Assembly: GCA_002722255.1 (NCBI GenBank)
Contig: PBLD01000001.1
Location: forward strand, 740,659-774,052
Length of the DNA: 33,394 nt
Direction of reading: 5' to 3'
From: Winogradskyella sp.
Lineage (GTDB): Bacteria > Bacteroidota > Bacteroidia > Flavobacteriales > Flavobacteriaceae
Both the position numbers and the translations under genes were made by a program. Positions 1 through 8,481 of the stretch are shown one piece after another. Positions within the stretch are counted from its first letter, which is position 1. Each line of letters opens with the position of its first letter. The notes beneath the pieces are model-generated. The model did no database searches. It was not told the DNA's origin and worked only from the letters and a program-made list of their open reading frames with translations.

Positions 1-3000
1 TTCAAATTTCTGAAGTTCCTCTTCTGTTTTTATCTCGTTGAGTTTGGTGTACAGATTTAAACGTTCTGTAATATTGTTAACGTAATCATCTGGGAATAGC
101 AATTCAAAATCAGTATCTATGGTAATATCTTTAACGTATTGTTTAGGCTTGCCGTCATCTTTGTATAAATCAGCAAATTCAGATTCTTTAAGCTCTTCAA
201 TGGCTTCATTTAAGATTTTTTGATAGGTGTCAAAACCAATATCATTTATAAAACCACTTTGCTCACCACCTAGCAAATCTCCAGCTCCTCTAATTTCTAA
301 ATCCTTCATGGCAATATTAAAACCACTACCAAGCTCTGTAAATTGTTCTAATGCCTGTATACGCTTACGTGCATCTGTTGTCATAGCAGAATAATCCGGA
401 GTTATAAAATAACAGAATGCTTTTTTATTACTTCGACCAACACGACCACGCATTTGGTGCAAGTCACTCAACCCAAAATTATTGGCATTATTAATAAATA
501 TGGTATTGGCATTTGGTACGTCTAGACCACTTTCTATAATAGTTGTACTTACTAAAACATCAAATTCGCCATTCATAAAAGCAAGCATTAACTGTTCTAG
601 CTTTTTACCATCTAACTGACCATGACCTATGGCAATTTTGGCATCTGGCACCAAACGTTGAATCATACCTGCAACTTCCTTAATATTCTCTATACGATTA
701 TGAATAAAAAACACCTGTCCACCACGTTGAATCTCGTAACTCACAGCATCTCTTATAGTTTCTTCGTTAAATCGAATAACGTGACTTTCTATAGGATAAC
801 GATTTGGTGGTGGAGTTGTAATGACCGATAAATCTCTGGCAGCCATTAAACTAAATTGCAATGTACGCGGAATAGGTGTTGCTGTTAGTGTAAGGACATC
901 TACGTTTTCTTTAATGGTCTTTAGTTTTTCCTTTACAGCGACACCAAACTTTTGCTCTTCGTCCACGATGAGCAGTCCTAAATCTTTAAATTTTACGGTT
1001 TTATTGGCCAATTGGTGTGTGCCTATTATAATATCTACACCACCTTTTTCCAGACTTTCTAAAGTTTCTCGTTTTTCCTTGGCAGTTCTAAAACGGTTAA
1101 CATAATCTACCGTAACCGGAAAATCCTTTAAACGTTCTTTAAACGTTCGGTAATGTTGATAAGCCAAAATGGTTGTTGGTACTAAAACTGCAACTTGTTT
1201 ACTATTATCTACGGCTTTAAAAGCTGCTCTTATGGCAACTTCTGTTTTACCAAAACCAACGTCACCACAAACTAAACGATCCATTGGTCGTTCGCTTTCC
1301 ATGTCTGCTTTTATATCCGCAGTAGATGAAACTTGGTCGGGAGTATCTTCATAAATAAATGAGGCTTCAAGCTCGTGCTGCATATGGCTGTCTGGTGCAT
1401 ACTGAAAGCCTTTCTTTAATTTACGTTTGGCGTAAAGTTTAATAAGGTTAAAGGCTATTTCCTTAACACGAGATTTAGTTTTTTGTTTAAGTGTTTTCCA
1501 TGCTTTACTTCCTAGTTTGTAAACTTTAGGAGGTTTACCATCCTTACCATTAAACTTTGTGATTTTGTGTAAAGAATGTATACTTAAATACAACACATCG
1601 CGCTCGCCATACACCAATTTTATAGCTTCTTGTTTTTTGCCTTCAACATCTATTTTTTGAAGTCCTCCAAACCTTCCAATACCATGGTCTATGTGCGTAA
1701 CATAATCTCCAACTTCTAAATTGGTGAGCTCCTTAAGCGTAATGGCTTGCTTTTTGGCGTAACCATTTTTTAGATGAAACTTATGATAACGATCAAAAAT
1801 CTGATGGTCTGTGTAAACCGCAATTTTATTGTCGATATCTATAAAACCTTGATAAAGTGATAATACGACTGTTTTATAATGAATTTCTTCTTGTTCGGCA
1901 TCATCAAAAATATCATGAAAACGTTTGGCTTGCTGCTCACTTACACATGCTATGTAACTGGTAATACCATTAGCATGGTTTTCATTTAAGTCTTCAATTA
2001 GTAGATTAAATTGTTTATTAAATGATGGTTGCGGTTTGGTGTTGAAAGCAATTACATTATTACTAAGTATTGGTGCTGTCCCAAACTCAACTAAATTATA
2101 ATCTAAAAATTGTCGTTTGAGTAATTCTGAATTACAAAACAATTCTTCAGGAACTGCGTGCTTAATTTCAGTAGATAAATTTTTGAAGGCTTCTTCAGCC
2201 TTTCCGAAAAACTCATCAATTCTTGAGAAAATAAATGAAGGATTTTTTGCAAATAGAACTGTCTTGCTAGAAATATATTTTAAAAAGCTTTCACGTTGTT
2301 CGGCAATTTGCTTGTTAGCTACATTTGGAATAATGCTAACTTTTTTAATTTTTTCTGTAGAAAGCTGTGTTTCTACATCAAAAGTTCTAATACTATCAAC
2401 TTCATCGCCAAAAAATTCGATACGATAAGGTTCATCGTGCGAAAACGAAAAGACATCGATGATTCCACCTCTTACAGAAAATTCGCCTGGTTCTGTAACA
2501 AAATCTACGCGTTTAAATTTGTATTCAAAAAGAACTTCGTTAACAAAATCGATACTCAATTCATTACCTACGGCAATCTTTAAGGTGTTTTTTTCTAGTT
2601 CTTTTTTGGTAACAACTTTTTCAAAAAGTGCATCAGGATAGGTAACAATAATACACGGCTTTTTGCGAGAATTGATGCGATTAAGCACTTCTGCTCTTAA
2701 AAGTACGTTGGCATTGTTGGTTTCCTCAATTTGATATGGTCTGCGATAACTACCAGGATAGAATAAAACATCCTTATCATTGATGAGTTGTTCTAAATCG
2801 TTGAGATAATAGGCAGCTTCTTCTTTGTCATCAAAAATGAGTAAAAATGGCTTTTCGGCCGACTTAAAAACTTCAGAAACCACAATAGAAAAAGATGAGC
2901 CTACAAGGCCTTTTAAGTGTGTCTTATTTTGAGTTTGGGCAATAGCATTCTGCAGATTTTGCAATTGCAAAATCTGTGAAAAGGTTTGCGAGATTAGAGT

Positions 3001-3009
3001 TTTGCTCAC
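1..3009 (-). CDS. mfd: Transcription-repair coupling factor Mfd, 3' end outside the window
   Basis: Cytoplasmic DNA translocase that displaces RNA polymerase stalled at lesions and recruits UvrA. The reading frame is open for 1003 codons up to the window edge; the family is usually about 1100 residues or more here, so roughly the last hundred residues (including the C-terminal autoinhibitory domain) are outside. Visible: the RNA-polymerase-interaction region near residues 430-445 (VGDYVTHIDHGIGRF), Walker A GDVGFGKTE at 582-590, and the DEEQ box at 683-686. The ORF ends upstream with an in-frame stop at 3025-3027 and has no ATG before the conserved region, so the GTG at 3009 is chosen as start. 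It lies about 20 nt below a good promoter. No frameshift was seen in the segments translated. Identification is very secure. Confidence 0.96.
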   Translation of the reverse strand, partial: MSKTLISQTFSQILQLQNLQNAIAQTQNKTHLKGLVGSSFSIVVSEVFKSAEKPFLLIFDDKEEAAYYLNDLEQLINDKDVLFYPGSYRRPYQIEETNNANVLLRAEVLNRINSRKKPCIIVTYPDALFEKVVTKKELEKNTLKIAVGNELSIDFVNEVLFEYKFKRVDFVTEPGEFSVRGGIIDVFSFSHDEPYRIEFFGDEVDSIRTFDVETQLSTEKIKKVSIIPNVANKQIAEQRESFLKYISSKTVLFAKNPSFIFSRIDEFFGKAEEAFKNLSTEIKHAVPEELFCNSELLKRQFLDYNLVEFGTAPILSNNVIAFNTKPQPSFNKQFNLLIEDLNENHANGITSYIACVSEQQAKRFHDIFDDAEQEEIHYKTVVLSLYQGFIDIDNKIAVYTDHQIFDRYHKFHLKNGYAKKQAITLKELTNLEVGDYVTHIDHGIGRFGGLQKIDVEGKKQEAIKLVYGERDVLYLSIHSLHKITKFNGKDGKPPKVYKLGSKAWKTLKQKTKSRVKEIAFNLIKLYAKRKLKKGFQYAPDSHMQHELEASFIYEDTPDQVSSTADIKADMESERPMDRLVCGDVGFGKTEVAIRAAFKAVDNSKQVAVLVPTTILAYQHYRTFKERLKDFPVTVDYVNRFRTAKEKRETLESLEKGGVDIIIGTHQLANKTVKFKDLGLLIVDEEQKFGVAVKEKLKTIKENVDVLTLTATPIPRTLQFSLMAARDLSVITTPPPNRYPIESHVIRFNEETIRDAVSYEIQRGGQVFFIHNRIENIKEVAGMIQRLVPDAKIAIGHGQLDGKKLEQLMLAFMNGEFDVLVSTTIIESGLDVPNANTIFINNANNFGLSDLHQMRGRVGRSNKKAFCYFITPDYSAMTTDARKRIQALEQFTELGSGFNIAMKDLEIRGAGDLLGGEQSGFINDIGFDTYQKILNEAIEELKESEFADLYKDDGKPKQYVKDITIDTDFELLFPDDYVNNITERLNLYTKLNEIKTEEELQKFE
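2953..2976. repeat. 24-bp perfect palindrome inside the mfd start
   Basis: A perfect inverted repeat with no spacer: 12 bases, from CAGATTTTGCAA, followed by their exact complement. It covers exactly codons 12-19 of mfd (Q I L Q L Q N L). In mRNA it could fold into a hairpin shortly after the start codon. Any regulatory role is inference. Confidence 0.85.
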
Positions 3010-3036
3010 TAGATTTTCCCTTATTTAGTAAAAAGG

Positions 3037-3071
3037 CAAATATAAGTATGTTTTGATTAAATGTTTCAAAA
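3037..3071 (-). promoter_or_regulatory. Bacteroidota-type promoter of mfd
   Basis: On the minus strand, TTTTG at 3071-3067 is followed after a 22-bp spacer (3066-3045) by TATATTTG at 3044-3037. This matches the TTG / TAnnTTTG pattern of the Bacteroidota primary sigma factor. The predicted transcript start is near 3030, about 20 nt before the GTG start. Confidence 0.65.
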
Positions 3072-3179
3072 TAGAATATTCTTTACTCCTAAAGATGTTT
3101 TCTTCAGGGCTCTATAATTGTCTTTAACAATAGATATAAAAATCTTTAGATTTTCATTTTAAAACCTTTTGGTTTAGAG

Positions 3180-3187
3180 TATATTTG
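3180..3187 (+). promoter_or_regulatory. Probable -7 element of the TerB-like gene
   Basis: TATATTTG fits TAnnTTTG and lies 22 nt before the ATG at 3210. No well-spaced TTG box is visible upstream, so the promoter is only partly supported. It diverges from the mfd promoter. Confidence 0.5.
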
Positions 3188-3209
3188 TGCCCATTAAAAA
3201 ACACAAATT

Positions 3210-3641
3210 ATGTCATTTTCAGATTTATTCGATAGTGGTTTTAAAAAACGTAATGAGGATCATTTTGCTGCAATAGTAAGAGTAGCGATGAGTGATGGTG
3301 TAATTAGCGATGCTGAAAAAGCGTTTTTAGACCGATTAGCGACAAGACTAGATATTACGGATATTGAGTATAAAGAAATACTTAAAGATTACAAATCTCA
3401 TCCAATTAATCCACCAACATCATACGACAAGCGCTTAGAGCGTTTATATGATTTGGCACGCATGGTTTGGGTAGATGATATCGAAGGACCTAATCAACAT
3501 TGGTTATTAGAAAAAATATGTGTAGGCTTAGGTTTTCATGCTCAAAATGTAAAGTATATTGCAGATAAAGCTTTAGCTCTAGCTTACGAAAAAGTAGATT
3601 TGGAAACATTTGTTGATGAAATGAAAAACATGAACAAATAA
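3210..3641 (+). CDS. TerB-family (tellurite-resistance-like) protein
   Basis: A 143-residue all-helical cytoplasmic protein. The stretch around residues 18-50 (AAIVRVAMSDGVISDAEKAF, then LDRLATRLDI) is the TerB-type metal-binding-like core: a helix, an Asp-containing turn (SDGVISDAE) and another helix. A second half with similar helices follows. TerB-like domains occur in stress and membrane-associated complexes, but the exact role of these stand-alone flavobacterial proteins is not established. It is monocistronic: its own -7 box lies upstream and a strong terminator follows at 3663. It is separated from mfd by divergent promoters, so shared function is not implied. Confidence 0.75.
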   Translation: MSFSDLFDSGFKKRNEDHFAAIVRVAMSDGVISDAEKAFLDRLATRLDITDIEYKEILKDYKSHPINPPTSYDKRLERLYDLARMVWVDDIEGPNQHWLLEKICVGLGFHAQNVKYIADKALALAYEKVDLETFVDEMKNMNK

Positions 3642-3662
3642 GTTTATTTATCGTATTAAAAT

Positions 3663-3697
3663 AAAAAAGCAACTTCAGTATTGAAGTTGCTTTTTTT
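3663..3697. terminator. Bidirectional terminator between the TerB-like gene and fbp
   Basis: Nine-bp perfect stem GCAACTTCA / TGAAGTTGC with loop gtat, flanked by six A on the left and seven T on the right, so it works on both strands. It closes both convergent genes. Confidence 0.9.
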
Positions 3698-3732
3698 ATG
3701 CCTTTATCTTAAAGAAGAATTTTGATTTATTC

Positions 3733-4740
3733 TTATTCAGCTGCTCTCATAAATTCTTCAGCTTTCTCAACCATATTTTTACTACCACATATAAATGGAA
3801 CACGTTGGTGTAATTCTGTAGGTTGTATATCTAAAATTCTATTGAAACCATCACTTGCTTTTCCATTGGCTTGTTCTGCTAAAAAAGCCATAGGATTACA
3901 CTCGTACAACAATCTTAACTTTCCGTTACTAGCTTTAGAGCTTTTAGGATACATGTATATACCACCTTTTATCATGTTTCTATGAAAGTCAGAAACCAAA
4001 GACCCAATATATCTACTTGTATACGGTCTGTCTCCTTCCTCCATTTGGCAATACTTTATATAATCTTTTATGCCTTTTGGGAAATGAATGTAGTTACCTT
4101 CGTTAACAGAATAAATTCTTCCATCTTCTGGAAATTTCATATCTGGATGTGATAAGTAAAAAGATCCAATAGCAGGATTTAAAGTAAATCCATTAACACC
4201 ATGTCCTGTGGTATATACTAACATAGTAGACGTACCATAAATAATATAACCAGCAGCTACTTGATGATTTCCTTTTTGAAGAAAATCCTCTATAGTTACA
4301 GGTGTTCCTACTGGAGTAACACGTCTGTAAATAGAAAAAATAGTACCTACAGAAACGTTAACATCTATATTACTAGATCCATCTAAAGGATCTATTAAAA
4401 CCACATATTTGTTTTGGTGGTTTTCATCTTGACTATTTATAGTTATAAAATCATCCTCCTCTTCACTGGCAATACCACAAACAATGTTTCTTTTTGTCAT
4501 TGTTTGTATAAACTTGGTATTAGCATACACATCTAATTTTTGCTGATCTTCACCTTGCACATTCGTGTCACCAGCAGCTCCAAGAATATCAACTAGACCA
4601 GCTTTATTAACTTCATGGTTTACAACCTTAGCGGCAAGCCTAATAGAATTAATAAGACGAGAAAGTTCTCCTGATGTATATTTAAAGGAAGCTTGGTTTT
4701 CAATTATAAATTCACCAAGCGTTTGTTTGCGTTGAGACAT
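3733..4740 (-). CDS. fbp: Class I fructose-1,6-bisphosphatase
   Basis: Hydrolyses fructose-1,6-bisphosphate to fructose-6-phosphate in gluconeogenesis, in the cytoplasm, Mg2+-dependent. At 335 residues it is full length for class I enzymes. Metal-site motifs are present: ASEEED at 91-96 and DPLDGSS at 117-123. The substrate-binding region [20 protein letters not shown] lies toward the C-terminus. The start ATG at 4740 is the first in the conserved N-terminal helix. It is convergent with the TerB-like gene and divergent from the acetyltransferase gene. No clear promoter consensus was found in the 166-bp gap upstream. Identification is very secure. Confidence 0.97.
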   Translation of the reverse strand: MSQRKQTLGEFIIENQASFKYTSGELSRLINSIRLAAKVVNHEVNKAGLVDILGAAGDTNVQGEDQQKLDVYANTKFIQTMTKRNIVCGIASEEEDDFITINSQDENHQNKYVVLIDPLDGSSNIDVNVSVGTIFSIYRRVTPVGTPVTIEDFLQKGNHQVAAGYIIYGTSTMLVYTTGHGVNGFTLNPAIGSFYLSHPDMKFPEDGRIYSVNEGNYIHFPKGIKDYIKYCQMEEGDRPYTSRYIGSLVSDFHRNMIKGGIYMYPKSSKASNGKLRLLYECNPMAFLAEQANGKASDGFNRILDIQPTELHQRVPFICGSKNMVEKAEEFMRAAE

Positions 4741-4879
4741 GAAGCTTTATATTGGTTAATAGCAACAAATATCGCATTTTTTAACAAACTATAACGTTTT
4801 CGTAGATTAAACTCATTAAGAATTTGATAAAGTGTCTTTTTAAAGAAATCTGTATGAAATTAAACAATGAATTTTAAAC

Positions 4880-4887
4880 TATATTTG
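4880..4887 (+). promoter_or_regulatory. Probable -7 element of the acetyltransferase gene
   Basis: TATATTTG matches TAnnTTTG and stands 19 nt before the ATG at 4907. No TTG box with proper spacing is evident. It probably drives the acetyltransferase and aspartate kinase genes. Confidence 0.5.
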
Positions 4888-4906
4888 ATTTCTCTAAACA
4901 ACAAAA

Positions 4907-5395
4907 ATGAACCAACCAAGACTTGCAAAAAAAACCGATATGCCAAGAGTGCTAGAACTCATTAACGAGCTAGCAATTTTTGAAAAAGAACCAGAAGCTG
5001 TAGAGGTAACCCAAGAACTATTAGAGTCTGATGGGTTTAGTGACAATCCAAAATTTACTTGTTTTGTTATAGAAGTTGATAATAAGGTTGAAGGTATGGC
5101 TTTAGTTTACAAGAGGTATTCTACTTGGAAAGGAGAGGTTTTGCATTTAGAGGACTTAATTGTAAGTGAATCTCAAAGAGGAAAAAATCTAGGAACTTTA
5201 CTGTTAGATAAAGTTGTTGCTTACGGAAAATCTCTTGGTGTAAAACGTATTAGTTGGGAGGTATTGGATTGGAACGAGCCTGCAATAAATTTTTATGAAA
5301 ATAAAGGAGCAAATGTAATGAGAGATTGGGATGTGGTTCATTTAGATGAAAAAGCGATAGAAAACTATTTAAAAAATTGTGATGCGCGTTTATAA
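4907..5395 (+). CDS. GNAT acetyltransferase, SSAT (diamine/thialysine)-like
   Basis: A 162-residue single-domain acetyl-CoA-dependent N-acetyltransferase. Visible: YSTWKGEVLHLEDLIV at about 71-86 and the acetyl-CoA loop QRGKNLG at 90-96. WNEPAINFYENKGA at about 122-135 is a hallmark of spermidine/spermine and thialysine acetyltransferases. From these I infer a small amine substrate, but the substrate cannot be read from sequence. The end overlaps the start of the aspartate kinase gene by 14 nt, so the two are probably translationally coupled. That might hint at a lysine- or diamine-related substrate; this is inference from context. The fold assignment is secure, the substrate is not. Confidence 0.88.
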   Translation: MNQPRLAKKTDMPRVLELINELAIFEKEPEAVEVTQELLESDGFSDNPKFTCFVIEVDNKVEGMALVYKRYSTWKGEVLHLEDLIVSESQRGKNLGTLLLDKVVAYGKSLGVKRISWEVLDWNEPAINFYENKGANVMRDWDVVHLDEKAIENYLKNCDARL

Positions 5396-6632
5396 ATTTG
5401 GTGGTGCTTCTGTAAAAGATGCAGATGGTGTAAAAAATTTAGCTTCTGTTTTAAAAGAAACAGGTTACGAAAACACATTAGTTGTTGTTTCTGCAATGGG
5501 AAAAACAACTAATGCTATGGAAGTGGTCATCAAAAATTATTTTGAAAATAAAGGAGAGTTACAAAGCTCTATTCACGATGTCATAAAATATCATAATGAG
5601 ATTTTATTAGATTTATTTGATAATGAGCGTCATAAAGTTTTTTCTGCTGTAAAATCACTTTTTGATGAGTTGAATTTATTTTTTAAAAGCAATAAATCTC
5701 CAGATTACAATTATGTTTATGACCAAACTATTGGTTTTGGTGAGTTAATATCTACAACAATAATTAGCCATTATCTTAATGAAATAGGCTTAAAAAACAA
5801 TTGGTTAGATGTAAGAGAGTACATAAAAACAGATAATTACTACAGACGTGCCAATGTTAATTGGGATGAAACGCAAGATAAAATTGCTTCAAAATTCAAT
5901 AAATCAGTTCTTAATATTACACAAGGATTTTTGGGTAGCGATTCTAATAATTTTACAACAACTCTAGGGCGCGAAGGTAGTGATTATACTGCAGCAATTT
6001 TTGCCTATTGCCTCAATGCCAATAGTGTTACCATTTGGAAAGACGTTCCAGGTGTATTAAACGCAGATCCACGTTATTTTGAAAATGCTCAGTTACTCAA
6101 TCAAATTTCCTACAGAGAAGCGATTGAGTTGGCGTTTTATGGAGCGTCAGTAATTCATCCAAAGACCTTGCAACCACTACAGCAAAAGGAAATTCCGCTG
6201 TATGTAAAATCGTTTTTAAACCCAAAAGCAGAAGGCACTTGTGTAAGTAAAGGAAAAGCTATAGAGCCAGAAGTGCCTTGTTTTATAGTTAAGAAGAATC
6301 AGATTTTAATTTCATTATCATCTTTAGACTTTTCGTATATCGTTGAAGAAAATATTAGTGAGATATTTAGTTTATTACACCTATACAAGATGAAAGTAGA
6401 TGTAATTCAAAACTCAGCAATAAGTTTTTCGGTTTGTATAGATAATATTTACAATAATCGTGATAAATTGTTGCAACATTTAAAGGCTAAATTTAACGTA
6501 ACCTGTTATGATAATGTTAGTCTTTATACTATTAGGCACTATAATGAAGAAGCTATAAATGGGCTTGAAAAAGATAAAACAGTGTTGCTTAAGCAACTAA
6601 CAAGAGAAACAGTTCAAATTGTAACTAAATAA
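5382..6632 (+). CDS. Aspartate kinase, monofunctional
   Basis: Phosphorylates aspartate to 4-aspartyl phosphate, the first step to lysine, diaminopimelate, threonine and methionine. At 416 residues it is the usual size for the single-function form. Motifs: KFGG at 5-8, GFGELIST near 118-125, TTTLGREGSDYTA at 192-203 (an R-E-G-S-D variant of the usual R-G-G-S-D) and HPKT near 259. The C-terminal third, from about residue 295, should be the ACT-like regulatory part but is poorly conserved. A GTG at 5379 immediately precedes the ATG at 5382; the ATG is preferred because MRVYKFGG is the normal beginning. The start lies inside the acetyltransferase gene. The following gene has its own promoter. 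Confidence 0.93.
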   Translation: MRVYKFGGASVKDADGVKNLASVLKETGYENTLVVVSAMGKTTNAMEVVIKNYFENKGELQSSIHDVIKYHNEILLDLFDNERHKVFSAVKSLFDELNLFFKSNKSPDYNYVYDQTIGFGELISTTIISHYLNEIGLKNNWLDVREYIKTDNYYRRANVNWDETQDKIASKFNKSVLNITQGFLGSDSNNFTTTLGREGSDYTAAIFAYCLNANSVTIWKDVPGVLNADPRYFENAQLLNQISYREAIELAFYGASVIHPKTLQPLQQKEIPLYVKSFLNPKAEGTCVSKGKAIEPEVPCFIVKKNQILISLSSLDFSYIVEENISEIFSLLHLYKMKVDVIQNSAISFSVCIDNIYNNRDKLLQHLKAKFNVTCYDNVSLYTIRHYNEEAINGLEKDKTVLLKQLTRETVQIVTK

Positions 6633-6647
6633 CATTTACTACATTTG
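6619..6647 (+). promoter_or_regulatory. Promoter in front of the OlsF-like gene; it decides the start codon
   Basis: TTG at 6619-6621, 18-bp spacer, TACATTTG at 6640-6647: a full match to the Bacteroidota consensus. The left box lies inside the last codons of the aspartate kinase gene. Transcription would begin around 6652-6655, at or past the upstream ATG (6652). This favours the second ATG at 6670. Confidence 0.65.
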
Positions 6648-6669
6648 TTTTATGAGGAAATCATCTGAT

Positions 6670-8481
6670 ATGGGATTAGTAACAGCAAAGGAAGTCGCAA
6701 AGGCTATTAATGCAGACAAATATGGTTTTCTGGGTACTTTCTTTGGATGGCTTCTAATGAAAGTACTAAAAATTTCTACCATTAATAAGATATACAAGCG
6801 TAATAAACATAAGTCTGAGTTAGAATTCTTAAATGCATTGTTAGATGATTTTCAGATTAAATTTGAAATTCCAGAAGAAGATCTAAAACGTCTACCTAAA
6901 GATGGTGCTTATATTACGATATCTAACCATCCATTAGGAGGAATAGATGGTATTTTACTTTTAAAACTAATGCTTGAGCAGCGTGACGATTTTAAGATTA
7001 TTGCCAATTTTCTCTTACATCGCATAGAACCATTAAAACCCTATATAATGCCTGTAAATCCTTTTGAAGATAGAAAGGATGCAAAAAGTAGCATAACAGG
7101 TTTTAAAAATGCAATCTTACATTTAAAAGAAGGACACCCTTTAGGTGTTTTTCCAGCAGGTGAAGTGTCTACATACAGAGATGGTAAGTTAGTGGTTGAT
7201 AAACCATGGGAAGAAGCCGCTATGAAGCTTATTAAAAAGGCAGAAGTACCTGTTGTTCCAATTTATTTTCATGCTAAAAACAGTAGGTTGTTTTATAGAC
7301 TTTCAAAAATTAGTGATACGTTAAGAACGGCCAAATTACCTTCAGAGTTACTGACGCAAAAACGAAGAACTATTAAAGTAAGAATAGGTAGGCCAATCTC
7401 TGTAAATGACCAAAAAGAGCATGAAACATTAGAGGATTTCACAGATTTCTTACGTAGAAAAACATATATGCTTTCTAAGACTTTTGAAGATAAGCCTAAG
7501 ATCTTAGATAACATTAAGTCTACCGTAAAAGTGCCAAAACCTCCAAAACGTATTGTTACTCCAATAGATACCAAACTTATGGTAGCTGAGGTAGAAAGTT
7601 TAAGAGAAAAAGATTGCAGATTGTTGGCTAGCAAAAATTATGAAGTGTTTTTAGCTTCTGCCAATGATATGCCTAATATTTTGAGTGAACTTGGTAGGTT
7701 AAGAGAGATTACTTTTAGAGAAGTTGGTGAAGGCACAAATGAAGCGACGGATTTAGATCAGTTTGATACCTACTACCATCATATGTTTTTATGGGATAGT
7801 GATAAAAATATAGTGGCAGGCGCTTACAGAATGGGTCTAGGCTCTGATATTTTTGAGCGTTATGGCATAGATGGGTTCTATCTTCAAGATTTATTCCGCT
7901 TTGAGCCAGAACTATACAAAATGATGAGCCAATCTATAGAAATGGGTCGTGCTTTTATCATCAAAGAATACCAACAAAAACCAATGCCATTATTCTTACT
8001 TTGGAAAGGAATTGTACATACTACATTACGTTTTCCAGAGCACAAGTATTTAATAGGCGGTGTAAGTATTAGTAATCAATTTTCAAACTTTTCAAAGAGT
8101 TTGATGATTGAGTTTATGAAATCGCATTACTACGATCCTTATGTAGCGCAATATGTGCATCCTAAAAAAGAGTTTAAGGTGAAATTAAAGGATGCTGATA
8201 AAGAGTTTGTTTTTGATGAAGCTGAAGCAGATTTAAATAAACTAGACAAGCTGATTGATGAGGTAGAACCAGGCGCATTACGTCTGCCTGTATTGTTAAA
8301 AAAGTACATTAAACAGAATGCAAAAATTGTAGCATTTAATGTAGATCCATTGTTTAATAATGCCGTAGATGGATTAATGTATATTAAGATTGCTGATTTA
8401 CCAGAAAGTACGGTAAGACCTGTTATGGAAGAGTTTCAGGCGGAGCTAGAACGTAAATTTATGGATAGTAATGATAAGTAG
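6670..8481 (+). CDS. olsF: OlsF-like bifunctional acyltransferase (ornithine or related aminolipid synthesis)
   Basis: Two domains in one chain of 603 residues. The N-terminal half is a PlsC-type lysophospholipid-acyltransferase domain with NHPLGGID at 86-93 (His and Asp five residues apart) and FPAGEVS at 161-167. From about residue 324 a GNAT-like OlsB domain follows (RLREITFREVGEGTNE, then DLDQFDTYYHHMFL). This is the layout of OlsF, described in Serratia and Flavobacterium johnsoniae. There the OlsB-like part N-acylates ornithine and the PlsC-like part adds the second acyl chain, giving phosphate-free membrane lipids. No signal peptide; probably at the inner face of the membrane. ATG 6652 would add six residues (RKSSDM region), but the promoter at 6619-6647 makes 6670 more likely. 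The substrate amino acid is not certain (glycine or serine lipids also occur in Bacteroidota). Confidence 0.8.
   Translation: MGLVTAKEVAKAINADKYGFLGTFFGWLLMKVLKISTINKIYKRNKHKSELEFLNALLDDFQIKFEIPEEDLKRLPKDGAYITISNHPLGGIDGILLLKLMLEQRDDFKIIANFLLHRIEPLKPYIMPVNPFEDRKDAKSSITGFKNAILHLKEGHPLGVFPAGEVSTYRDGKLVVDKPWEEAAMKLIKKAEVPVVPIYFHAKNSRLFYRLSKISDTLRTAKLPSELLTQKRRTIKVRIGRPISVNDQKEHETLEDFTDFLRRKTYMLSKTFEDKPKILDNIKSTVKVPKPPKRIVTPIDTKLMVAEVESLREKDCRLLASKNYEVFLASANDMPNILSELGRLREITFREVGEGTNEATDLDQFDTYYHHMFLWDSDKNIVAGAYRMGLGSDIFERYGIDGFYLQDLFRFEPELYKMMSQSIEMGRAFIIKEYQQKPMPLFLLWKGIVHTTLRFPEHKYLIGGVSISNQFSNFSKSLMIEFMKSHYYDPYVAQYVHPKKEFKVKLKDADKEFVFDEAEADLNKLDKLIDEVEPGALRLPVLLKKYIKQNAKIVAFNVDPLFNNAVDGLMYIKIADLPESTVRPVMEEFQAELERKFMDSNDK

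Noticed and set aside
622..2641. Several plus-strand ORFs of 60-103 codons opposite mfd
   Set aside because: They lie antisense to a continuous, well-conserved mfd reading frame, have no recognisable domains and no promoters.
5379..5381. GTG as the start of aspartate kinase
   Set aside because: The next codon is ATG and gives the family's usual N-terminus; the GTG adds only one Met.
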